A stretch of 34,745 nt of DNA from Rickettsiales bacterium (GTDB lineage: Bacteria; Pseudomonadota; Alphaproteobacteria; TMED127), in the NCBI GenBank assembly GCA_002690875.1, contig NZGH01000019.1, positions 1 through 34,745 of the forward strand, read 5' to 3'. The first letter of the stretch is position 1. Each line of letters opens with the position of its first letter. The notes under the pieces were generated by a model. That model searched no databases, was not told the DNA's origin, and saw nothing but the letters and a program-made list of their open reading frames with translations. Of this stretch, positions 16,826-24,380 are shown piece by piece. The position numbers and the translations under genes are program-made.

Positions 16826-17886
16826 TCACCAAAACTCTTAATGGAGACTTTGTCCTCAAAACTTCTTTTTGTTATTACTTCTCCCAACACATGAGTATTA
16901 ATTTTTTTTTTTCTAAAAAAACTAAGTACATCAGATTTGTTTTTATGACTAATAATAATAATTAATCCAATGCCGCAATTAAAGGTTTTAAGCATTTCTT
17001 TTATATTAATATTTGCCAATTTTTTTAGCCAAATGAATCTTTCTGGTATTAAAAAGTTTTTGATGTCAATTGAAGCATGCATTCCTTTTGGAATGATCCT
17101 TTCTAGGTTTTCATAAATACCTCCACCAGTAATATGAGAAATTGCAAATATTTTTTTTTTTTTTATAAGTGGTAGAACTGATTTTACATAAATTCTTGTT
17201 GGTTGTATCAAATCCTCACCTAATAATTTAAAATTGGATTTAAATGGAGTTTTACGGTTAATCGATATTTTTTTTTCACTTATAATTTTTCTTATGAGCG
17301 AAAAACCGTTTGAATGAAAACCAGTTGATTCTAAACCTAGAATAAGAGAATTTTTTTTTACTTTCTCTTTTCCAATTTTGTTTTCTCTTTCAACAGCTCC
17401 TACAGCAAAACCAGCTATATCAAATTCTTCATTTTTATACATTCCAGGCATTTCTGCTGTTTCTCCACCGACTAATGAACATCCTGCCTCATTGCAAGCT
17501 TTGTTTATACTTTTAATTAAATCAAAAAAAATATTATCCTTAATTTTTGATGATGATATGTAATCAAGAAAAAAAAGTGGCTCACCTCCACTAGCTAGTA
17601 TGTCATTGACCGACATTGCTACTAAGTCAAAACCTAAATATTTTAGATTTTTTTGTTCTAAAGCCAATTTGAGTTTTGTTCCTACTCCATCAGTACTACT
17701 TAATAGTATAGGGTCTTTATATTTGAGTTTTTTTAAATCAAAAATTGAGCAAAACCCTCCAGGGTTTGAAATCACTTCTTTTCTAAAGCTTTTTTTTGTA
17801 ATTGTTTCTAGTTTTTTTACCAATTTAGAAGATTTTTTTGTGTCAACACCAGATGATTTGTAAGTAGAAATTTTAAACTCCTTCAA
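16810..17886 (-). CDS. purM: Phosphoribosylformylglycinamidine cyclo-ligase (AIR synthase)
   Basis: PurM closes the imidazole ring, converting FGAM to AIR with ATP. The 358-aa protein has the N-terminal YKSSGVDTKKSS, the glycine-rich SSTDGVGTKLKLA, LVAMSVNDILASGGEPLFFL and VGGETAEMPGMY, and the C-terminal ISHITGGGIYENLERIIP. The in-frame start at 17886 is TTG with no good Shine-Dalgarno upstream; a stop lies two codons before it. An AAGGAG (plus-strand ctcctt, 17878-17883) lies 6 bases before an ATT at 17871, so a five-codon-shorter product from a rare ATT start is also possible. It is followed by purN and is divergent from the DUF2066 gene. Confidence 0.95.
   Translation of the reverse strand: MKEFKISTYKSSGVDTKKSSKLVKKLETITKKSFRKEVISNPGGFCSIFDLKKLKYKDPILLSSTDGVGTKLKLALEQKNLKYLGFDLVAMSVNDILASGGEPLFFLDYISSSKIKDNIFFDLIKSINKACNEAGCSLVGGETAEMPGMYKNEEFDIAGFAVGAVERENKIGKEKVKKNSLILGLESTGFHSNGFSLIRKIISEKKISINRKTPFKSNFKLLGEDLIQPTRIYVKSVLPLIKKKKIFAISHITGGGIYENLERIIPKGMHASIDIKNFLIPERFIWLKKLANINIKEMLKTFNCGIGLIIIISHKNKSDVLSFFRKKKINTHVLGEVITKRSFEDKVSIKSFGEWDLT
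17878..17883 (-). promoter_or_regulatory. AAGGAG Shine-Dalgarno that may set an ATT start for purM
   Basis: A consensus AAGGAG on the minus strand sits inside the first codons of the TTG-started purM frame. Its 3' end is 6 bases from an in-frame ATT (17871-17869), which is ideal spacing. No ATG exists in frame near the PurM N-terminus, and the TTG at 17886 has only A-rich sequence upstream. Chance occurrence is possible since Lys-Glu codons (AAG GAG) generate this motif. Confidence 0.4.
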
Positions 17887-17937
17887 TGTTTAGTTTTCAA
17901 AAAATAAATGTTATAAGTTTATAACTTATACTTGAAA

Positions 17938-19038
17938 ATGTTAAAAATATTAAGTCTTATCATATTCTTTTTTTTTATTAATACAGTAAGTTGTTTTGCC
18001 AACGAGGAAATCTATAATATCAAAAATAATGAGGTTTATTTAGAAAATACTGGTAATGTCTTAGAGCTCAGGGAAAATGCAAAAAAAATTTCCTTTAAAA
18101 ATGGATTTAATATACTTGCCAAAAATATTCTTACACCAGAGGATTTTATAAGATTCAGCCAAATTTCAGAATTCAATCCAACAGAACTTGTCAGTGACTA
18201 TAAAATAGAGTCTGAAAAAATTACTGAAATAAATTATAACGCTGAAATATCTATTAATTTTAATCCAAAGAGAGTTAAAAAGTTTTTTAGCGACAATAAT
18301 ATTGATCTAAATATTTTTGTCTCAGAAAGTTACTTAATTTTTCCTGTCTTTAAAAAATTTAATACGCTTTATCTGTGGGACAAAGAAAATTTGTGGTACG
18401 ATTTTTTGTTAGAGGAATATGATCAACAAAGTTTACTCAAGCTTTATTTTCCAAAAAAAAGTAACATCAATAGATTAAAAATTTCAGCAGAACAAATCAT
18501 AAATATGAATTTAACCAAGATAACTAATTTTTTAGACCTTTATAATAAGAAAAAAGCTATAATTGTTTTTTTCGAACAAAAGTTTGATATCAATAAAAAT
18601 AATTTTGTCATAAAGCTAGATGCAAAGCTTTTTTCTAACAACACTTTTAAGCAAATTGAAATTGGTGAAAATGATTTATTAATTAGTGGAAAAAATTTGT
18701 CAGAAACTGATTTAGTTGCAAAATTTGTAATTAATGAACTACAAAACTGGTGGAAAAGTAGAATTGACTCAGAAAAACTGGCTAGTAACAGTGAAAGTTT
18801 AATTTTATTAAGCATTGATTCTGAAGATATTAAAAAAAGCTTTTTTATTGAAGAGGCACTTTTTGAAATAATAGGTACTAAAAATGCAAAAATTAAAGAG
18901 TTAAGGGGAAAAGAAACAATCTATGAAATTTTTACAAACTACAGTGTCATGAATATAAATTTAAGATTAGAAAGTAAAAATTTAAGATTAATTAAAGCTG
19001 AAAATGATAATAATCTTTATAAAGTTGAAAGTTATTAA
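17938..19038 (+). CDS. DUF2066 domain protein, predicted secreted
   Basis: The product, from the ATG at 17938, is about 366 aa and begins with a signal peptide (MLKILSLIIFFFFINTVSCF, then ANEE), so it is probably periplasmic or a membrane-attached protein. A TTG two codons upstream is in frame but less likely. The middle region with IDLNIFVSESYLIFPVFKK, LYLWDKENLWYDF and an FNPKRVKKFF strand before it fits the DUF2066 pattern found next to hdaA and purM in many alphaproteobacteria. No catalytic motif is evident and function is unknown in that family. It overlaps hdaA by one base (TAATG) and so shares its expression. The family call leans heavily on synteny. Confidence 0.7.
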   Translation: MLKILSLIIFFFFINTVSCFANEEIYNIKNNEVYLENTGNVLELRENAKKISFKNGFNILAKNILTPEDFIRFSQISEFNPTELVSDYKIESEKITEINYNAEISINFNPKRVKKFFSDNNIDLNIFVSESYLIFPVFKKFNTLYLWDKENLWYDFLLEEYDQQSLLKLYFPKKSNINRLKISAEQIINMNLTKITNFLDLYNKKKAIIVFFEQKFDINKNNFVIKLDAKLFSNNTFKQIEIGENDLLISGKNLSETDLVAKFVINELQNWWKSRIDSEKLASNSESLILLSIDSEDIKKSFFIEEALFEIIGTKNAKIKELRGKETIYEIFTNYSVMNINLRLESKNLRLIKAENDNNLYKVESY

Positions 19039-19706
19039 TGAGACAGGATGTTTTAAATTTTAAGTTTGAAAATAAAAAAGACTTTTATATAACTTCAAAA
19101 AACTCACTTGCGATTAACTTAATTCAAAAGTGGCCTAATTGGAATAACCAGTTTTTTTTTTTATATGGTCCAGCTAAATGTGGTAAAACAACAATATGTA
19201 AAATCTGGCAAAAAAGATCTAAGGCCATATTTCTTAATAAAAAAAAGATAGAACAATTTTTTAATAATTCATATAAAAACGAATTTAATACTCATAATAA
19301 TTGGATATTAGATAATGTTGATTTATTTTTAAAAAAAAAAACCGATGAGAAATTATTAAATTTCATTAATATTATAAAAGAACAAAAAAAGTCATTTTTT
19401 TTGATGACCTCAAATGTTCCACCGAGACAACTTCCAACAAAAATTAATGATTTATTATCAAGAGTTTTAGATTCACTTGTCGTTCAAGTACATGAACCTG
19501 ACAATATTCTTTTAGCAAAGATAATTAAGAAATATTTACAGGAAAGAGAAATTAACATTGAAAAAAAAAAAATAGATTACCTAACTAATAGAATTGAAAG
19601 GTCTTATAAATATGCTATTAAAATTGCAAAAAAAATAGATAGTAGGTCTTTAGAAAGCCACTCAAATATTTCTTTTAGTTTTTTAAAAAAGATTTTAGAG
19701 ATCTAA
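19038..19706 (+). CDS. hdaA: DnaA-like AAA+ regulatory protein HdaA/Hda
   Basis: Hda-type proteins work with the beta clamp to stimulate ATP hydrolysis by DnaA after initiation. The 222-aa product has a Walker A loop FLYGPAKCGKTTICKIW at about residues 41-57, a Walker B-like NWILDNVDLFL, a sensor-like LMTSNVPPRQLP, and LLSRVLDSLVVQVHEPD with the arginine-finger region typical of DnaA/Hda. There is no DnaA DNA-binding domain IV, which separates it from DnaA. The N-terminus lacks an obvious clamp-binding QLxLxL motif; the residues MRQDVLNFKFE may be its degenerate form (beginning QDVLNF). It follows the DUF2066 gene with TAATG coupling and overlaps rnd by 4 bases at the convergent end. Confidence 0.88.
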   Translation: MRQDVLNFKFENKKDFYITSKNSLAINLIQKWPNWNNQFFFLYGPAKCGKTTICKIWQKRSKAIFLNKKKIEQFFNNSYKNEFNTHNNWILDNVDLFLKKKTDEKLLNFINIIKEQKKSFFLMTSNVPPRQLPTKINDLLSRVLDSLVVQVHEPDNILLAKIIKKYLQEREINIEKKKIDYLTNRIERSYKYAIKIAKKIDSRSLESHSNISFSFLKKILEI

Positions 19707-20542
19707 TCATTATATTCTAAAACTATTTTTTTTAATTCTTCTCTGAATCTCTTGTTTCTAATAGATTTTAAAATCCTCAGTATATCAGAATAACTAGTTT
19801 TTTTGTTTGATATGTATTTAATTTCTTTATCTTTCATCAAACGTCTAACAGGAATATTTTTAATTTTAGCTGTTGATTCCCTTTTTTTACAAATCTCTTT
19901 AAGAAGATTTAATTTGTGAGTTTCCTTACAATTAATTTTAATTTTTTGCCATGCTAAACTTGGTTTTTTTAAGTAGGCTTTTCTATTAAGTAACTTAATA
20001 TGATATTTATTAACATCCTTAAAAATTTTCTTTTCTTTTAATTTTTCTGAAATTATTAGGTACAAAGGTATTAGATATTTTACATCGTTGCTGGCATAAT
20101 TTATTTTCTTTTTGGAAAGTGGTCTTTTTCTCCAGTCAATGAATTGGTAAGTTTTATCAATTTGCTTTTTTAAGAAGTAGTTTATTGAATCTGCATATCC
20201 AAGTGAATCTGATATTCCAAGTAAACTTATACAGATTTGGGTGTCAATAATATTTTTAGGCAATTTTTTATAAAGATTAAAAAATATCTCTAAATCTTGT
20301 TGAGCAGCATGAAAAATCTTAAGAATTTTGCTGGAATATAAAATTTTTTCTATCACTGTTAAGTCTAACTTTTTATTTAATGGATCTATAAGAATTGTTT
20401 CTTCTTTATTAGCCATTTGCAAGAGACAAAATTTAGGATAATACGTGTTAACTCTATAAAATTCTGTGTCAACTGCTACAACTTCATGTTTTTGACATTT
20501 TAGATAGAAATTTTTTAATTGATCATTAGTATGGATTAACAC
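19703..20542 (-). CDS. rnd: Ribonuclease D (short form, one HRDC domain)
   Basis: RNase D is a DEDDy 3'-5' exoribonuclease that trims tRNA and other RNA precursors. The catalytic domain (about residues 1-190) shows the DEDD set: AVDTEFYRVNTYYPKFCLLQ (Asp and Glu), HAAQQDLEIFFNL (Asp), and YASNDVKYLIPLY (Tyr and Asp). Residues about 205-275 form one HRDC-like helical domain (LAWQKIKI through ILRILKSIRNKRFREEL). E. coli RNase D is about 375 aa with two HRDC domains, so this 279-aa form lacks the second. It starts at GTG. It is divergent from aspS, and its end overlaps hdaA. Confidence 0.92.
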   Translation of the reverse strand: MLIHTNDQLKNFYLKCQKHEVVAVDTEFYRVNTYYPKFCLLQMANKEETILIDPLNKKLDLTVIEKILYSSKILKIFHAAQQDLEIFFNLYKKLPKNIIDTQICISLLGISDSLGYADSINYFLKKQIDKTYQFIDWRKRPLSKKKINYASNDVKYLIPLYLIISEKLKEKKIFKDVNKYHIKLLNRKAYLKKPSLAWQKIKINCKETHKLNLLKEICKKRESTAKIKNIPVRRLMKDKEIKYISNKKTSYSDILRILKSIRNKRFREELKKIVLEYND

Positions 20543-20581
20543 TAATAAAAATTATCATTTATAATATATTGCTTCAATAGT

Positions 20582-22354
20582 ATGAGTTATTTTAGATCAC
20601 ATAACTGCGGCGAATTATCTGTTAAAGACATAGATAAAAAAGTTTTTGTTTCAGGGTGGATTAATAAAAAAAGAGATCATGGCGGTGTTCTTTTCATAGA
20701 TTTAAGAGACCATTTTGGCATGACGCAATGTGTAGTTAACTCGGATAATGAAATGTTTTCAATATTAGAAACACTAAAACTTGAAAGTGTTGTAAAGATT
20801 ACAGGAAAAGTAGTTAAAAGATCATTAGATACTATCAATAAAAACCTTCCGACAGGTGAGATTGAAATTTTATCCGATAAAATTGAAATTTTAAATGAGT
20901 CAGAACAAATCCCTTTTCAAGTGGCAGTCGAAGACGATTCGCCAGAAGAACTCAGATTAAAATATAGATTTATAGATTTGAGAAGAGAAAAAAATAAAAA
21001 AAATATTATTTTACGATCAAAAATAATTAATAGTCTAAGATCAAAGATGATAAGCAGAGGTTTTCTAGAAATTCAAACACCCATCTTAACATCTTCTTCA
21101 CCTGAGGGTGCGAGAGATTTTTTGGTTCCTAGTAGACTTCATAATGGAAAATTTTACGCTTTACCTCAAGCACCACAAATTTTTAAACAACTGTTGATGG
21201 TTTCAACTTTTGATAAATACTTTCAAATTGCGCCTTGTTTTAGAGATGAAGATGCGAGGGCTGACAGATCTCCTGGAGAATTTTATCAACTAGACTTTGA
21301 AATGTCTTTTGCGGAACAAGAAGATATATTTGATGAAATTGAACCAGTATTGTTTGAAGTTTTTAAAGAGTACTCAAATTTTGAAGTTTCAAATCCACCT
21401 TTTAAAAGAATTAAATATTTTGATTCAATGGAAAAGTTTGGTACTGATAAACCAGATTTAAGAAACCCATTAATAATATCTGATGTTACCAAATGTTTTA
21501 AGAACTCTGGTTTTAAAATTTTTGAATCTAACATAGAAAAAGGCTTTATTGTAAAGGCTATTAAAGCACCTAATTCTAGCTCAAAACCAAGAGCATGGTT
21601 TGATAAACTAAATGGGTGGGCAAGAGATGAGGGTCAGAAAGGATTGGGATACGTAATTTTAGAAGATAATGATTACAAAGGACCAATATCAAACAATATG
21701 AATAAAGAAAACCTTGAATTTCTAAAAAAAGAAATTGACCTCAAGAATGGTGAAGTTGTTTTTTTTGTATGTGATGAGAAAGCTAGTGCAACTAAATTTT
21801 CAGCTCAAGTTAGAACAAAGATTTGTGATGAGTTGCAGATTCTAGAAAAGAATATATTTAAATTTTGTTGGATTGTAGATTATCCGATGTACCAGCTTGA
21901 TCCTATTACACAAAAAATAGACTTCAGTCATAATCCTTTTTCCATGCCTCAAGGAGGAATGCAATCTCTGATGAAGAAAGATCCTCTTGAAATATTGGCT
22001 TGGCAATTTGATATAGTCTGTAATGGTATTGAACTTTCATCAGGTGCTATTAGAAATCACAAAAGAGACATAATGGTTAAAGCTTTTGAAATAGCTGGTT
22101 ATTCTGAGAAGGAATTGAACGCAAGATTTGGATCTTTATTTAATGCTTTTAAATTTGGTGCCCCACCACATGGAGGGTCTGCTCCAGGTATCGATAGAAT
22201 TGTTATGCTGATATCCGGTGAAGAAAATCTTAGAGAGATTGTTGCTTTTCCAATGAATCAGCAAGCTGAGGATTTAATGATGGCTTCTCCTAACAAGGTA
22301 AATGAATCTCAACTTCGTGACTTAGGGCTTGAGTTAAAAAAAAAAAAAAATTAG
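20582..22354 (+). CDS. aspS: Aspartyl-tRNA synthetase, probably non-discriminating
   Basis: AspRS charges tRNA-Asp, and in its non-discriminating form also mischarges tRNA-Asn with Asp. The 590-aa bacterial-type enzyme has the N-terminal OB anticodon-binding domain (about residues 1-105), the class II core with FRDEDARADRSPGEFYQLDF (motif 2), the GAD insertion domain, and motif 3 (GAPPHGGSAPGIDRIVMLIS). His33 in NKKRDHGGVLF matches the His reported for non-discriminating enzymes, where E. coli has Leu; the second discriminating position, in RSLDTINKNL, is neither the Lys of E. coli nor the usual Gly. A TATAAT lies at 20560-20565. The gene ends in a run of 15 A encoding KKKKN and abuts rpmG. 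Confidence 0.96.
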   Translation: MSYFRSHNCGELSVKDIDKKVFVSGWINKKRDHGGVLFIDLRDHFGMTQCVVNSDNEMFSILETLKLESVVKITGKVVKRSLDTINKNLPTGEIEILSDKIEILNESEQIPFQVAVEDDSPEELRLKYRFIDLRREKNKKNIILRSKIINSLRSKMISRGFLEIQTPILTSSSPEGARDFLVPSRLHNGKFYALPQAPQIFKQLLMVSTFDKYFQIAPCFRDEDARADRSPGEFYQLDFEMSFAEQEDIFDEIEPVLFEVFKEYSNFEVSNPPFKRIKYFDSMEKFGTDKPDLRNPLIISDVTKCFKNSGFKIFESNIEKGFIVKAIKAPNSSSKPRAWFDKLNGWARDEGQKGLGYVILEDNDYKGPISNNMNKENLEFLKKEIDLKNGEVVFFVCDEKASATKFSAQVRTKICDELQILEKNIFKFCWIVDYPMYQLDPITQKIDFSHNPFSMPQGGMQSLMKKDPLEILAWQFDIVCNGIELSSGAIRNHKRDIMVKAFEIAGYSEKELNARFGSLFNAFKFGAPPHGGSAPGIDRIVMLISGEENLREIVAFPMNQQAEDLMMASPNKVNESQLRDLGLELKKKKN

Positions 22355-22522
22355 CTATTTAATTTTTTGTTCTTTGAAAATTACGTGTTTTCTTACTTTA
22401 GGATCGTATTTTTTAAGCTCTAACTTTTCAGTCTTTAATTTAGGATTTTTAAATTTTACATAAAAATATCCTGTATCAGCGGTGCTCACCATTTTGACTT
22501 GTATTGTGTTTGATTTAGCCAT
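22355..22522 (-). CDS. rpmG: 50S ribosomal protein L33
   Basis: A 55-codon ORF on the minus strand from the ATG at 22522 encodes a basic protein beginning [20 protein letters not shown]. It continues with [20 protein letters not shown] and [15 protein letters not shown], which is the L33 pattern (S-T-A-x-T-G-x-x-Y ... K-x-N ... L-x-L-K-K-Y-D-P-x-x-R-K-H-V-x-F-K-E-x-K). It lacks the zinc-binding cysteines, so it is the Cys-free form, as in most proteobacteria. It is the last gene of the long minus-strand run, and its stop codon touches that of aspS (TAGCTA). Confidence 0.96.
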   Translation of the reverse strand: MAKSNTIQVKMVSTADTGYFYVKFKNPKLKTEKLELKKYDPKVRKHVIFKEQKIK

Positions 22523-22564
22523 GAAGTTTTTATATAACTTTATCTAATTCTGTCAAGATTATCT

Positions 22565-22915
22565 TTACTTATCTTTTACAAAAATCTGAAATGCTAAAAA
22601 TGCACCTTTTACTTTTGGAAGAAGCCAAAGGGTAAGGATTATCGTAATAATTGGCCATATTACCATTTGAACCATTGTTGGTGGACTGAAGTTTTTTTCA
22701 GTTAATAATATAAGCGGAATTAAAATATGTCCTATTATAAAAATTGTACAGTAAGCAGGACCATCATCGGATTTATACTCAGAAAAACTTATTCCACATT
22801 TAGAACACCTTTTATGTGTCTTTACATACCTTAAAAAAATAGGGAACAAACCACAATTAGGACATTTTTTTGCAAAACCCCTTTTTAAAAATTTTAATTT
22901 ATCTTTTTGCATCAT
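22565..22915 (-). CDS. DUF983 zinc-ribbon membrane protein
   Basis: The 116-aa product has two CxxC pairs close to the N-terminus (KKCPNCGLFPIF and RCSKCGISF), likely one zinc ribbon. Two transmembrane helices follow (about residues 58-73 and 80-99). The GLFPIFLRYVK, YKSDDGPAYCTIFIIGH and central Pro-Pro segment fit DUF983. Function of the family is unknown. It sits between rnr and rpmG, the usual alphaproteobacterial place. Two ATG codons open it; the first is within rnr (17-bp overlap), and a GGAG just upstream is better spaced for the second, at 22912. Confidence 0.88.
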   Translation of the reverse strand: MMQKDKLKFLKRGFAKKCPNCGLFPIFLRYVKTHKRCSKCGISFSEYKSDDGPAYCTIFIIGHILIPLILLTEKNFSPPTMVQMVIWPIITIILTLWLLPKVKGAFLAFQIFVKDK

Positions 22916-24380
22916 TCTCCAGTTTTTTTACCTTAAATAGTAGAATCTTACCATTTCGATTATTTATTTTTTTTATTTTAAATTTAACTATTTGTCCAAG
23001 TTTATATTTTTGTTCATTTTTTTCTTCATATTTACTGCTAAAGGATTTTTTATATCTAGCCAATCCTGAAAATGGAAAGTTAATTGCTTTAATAAAAACT
23101 CCAAAATTTTCTACTGAATCAATAAATCCTTTAAACTCATAATTCTTAAATTTTTTTAAATGATAGCTTGATGCCACATCGAATATCATTCTTTCCATGG
23201 AATCTGCTTTTTTTTCTTGGGTGTTGAGATGATCAGTAAATTCAATTTGTGAATTTTTTTTTTTCAAAAAATAGCAGTCAATAAGGTCCCGGTGCACAAC
23301 AAGATCTGAGTACCTTCTAATTGGTGACGTAAAATGGACGTAATAATCAAGTGAAAGACCAAAATGCCCTTTATTTTCAGTTCCATAAAAGGCTCTAGAC
23401 TGTGACCTAAGTAACATGTCATTAAGAAAACTTATTTTATTTTGTTTAAGAATTTCTATGATTTTATTAAAATCATGCTGTGAATTGAAGGAACCGGAAT
23501 GATTGAGATTATATTCTGATATTATTTCTTTGAGTATTTTTGTTTTCTCACTGGGAGGTTTTTCATGATTTCGAAAAACAGATTTTATATTATTACTTTT
23601 TAAATAATGACCTACTAATGTATTTGCAAGAACCATGAACTCTTCGATAAGCTTATATGATTCTAATTTTTTTTTTTTAATAAGATTAATATTTTTTTCG
23701 TTGTTGGTTTGAATTACATATTCATCAGGATCAAAAGATATTTTATTTCTCTTTTTTGAATTCTCTTGAAGAATCTTGAAGGTACTAAAGAGGTTTAAGA
23801 TAATTGGAAAAAGTTTATTATTTTTATTTTTTTCTAAAAAAATATTTTCAGCTTCTTGGTAAGTTAATCTTGCTATAGATTTAATTATCGCTCTGTAGAA
23901 TTTAAATTTTTTTACTTTTCCATCCTCAAGGTTAATCTCTAGGACAACACTTTTTCTTTTTTTTTTTGGAACCAAAGAACATAAATTATTAGAGAGTTCT
24001 TCAGGCAACATTGGTATTACTTTGTTTGGAAAGTAAAAAGAATTTCCTCTTTTTTTTGCTTCAATATCAATTAAATCATCCTTTTCAACATAAAAACTTA
24101 CGTCAGCAATAGCTATCATTATTTTAGTATGTTTTTTATTACTTTCTGACCAAACTGCATCATCAAAATCTTTGCTATCTTCACCATCAATTGTAACAAA
24201 GGGAATACTAGTTAAATCAGAATGCTGAATAGAGTTTTTATACTTTAAATTTTTAGAAAATTTATTTAAAGACTTTGAGAACCCTTGCCTTAAACCATTA
24301 AATTTAATTTCATTTTCAATTATATCGGAAAGGGTGACTTCTTTAATTTTTTTTTTGTTTTTTTGTTTTTTTCTTTTCAT
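22899..24380 (-). CDS. rnr: Ribonuclease R / RNase II family exoribonuclease, short form
   Basis: RNase R is a processive 3'-5' exoribonuclease. The 493-aa product contains the RNB catalytic domain, beginning at about residue 55 with TIDGEDSKDFDDAVW (the Asp cluster that binds Mg2+), then YFPNKVIPMLPEELSN and FTSPIRRYSDLVVHRDLID. A C-terminal S1 domain follows (FKGFIDSVENFGVFIKAI to about residue 485) and ends in a basic tail. The N-terminal helix-turn-helix and cold-shock/OB domains of a normal 700-800-aa RNase R are absent, and topA leaves no room for them upstream. Start: the ATG at 24380 (a TTG precedes it), giving a 38-bp overlap with topA. RNB plus S1 and synteny with DUF983 and rpmG support rnr rather than rnb. 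Confidence 0.88.
   Translation of the reverse strand: MKRKKQKNKKKIKEVTLSDIIENEIKFNGLRQGFSKSLNKFSKNLKYKNSIQHSDLTSIPFVTIDGEDSKDFDDAVWSESNKKHTKIMIAIADVSFYVEKDDLIDIEAKKRGNSFYFPNKVIPMLPEELSNNLCSLVPKKKRKSVVLEINLEDGKVKKFKFYRAIIKSIARLTYQEAENIFLEKNKNNKLFPIILNLFSTFKILQENSKKRNKISFDPDEYVIQTNNEKNINLIKKKKLESYKLIEEFMVLANTLVGHYLKSNNIKSVFRNHEKPPSEKTKILKEIISEYNLNHSGSFNSQHDFNKIIEILKQNKISFLNDMLLRSQSRAFYGTENKGHFGLSLDYYVHFTSPIRRYSDLVVHRDLIDCYFLKKKNSQIEFTDHLNTQEKKADSMERMIFDVASSYHLKKFKNYEFKGFIDSVENFGVFIKAINFPFSGLARYKKSFSSKYEEKNEQKYKLGQIVKFKIKKINNRNGKILLFKVKKLENDAKR

Noticed and set aside
22899..24380. Frameshifted or broken rnr
   Set aside because: The frame is intact from the start to beyond the S1 domain, and the missing N-terminal domains have no remnant upstream because topA occupies that DNA. 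A short gene is the better reading.
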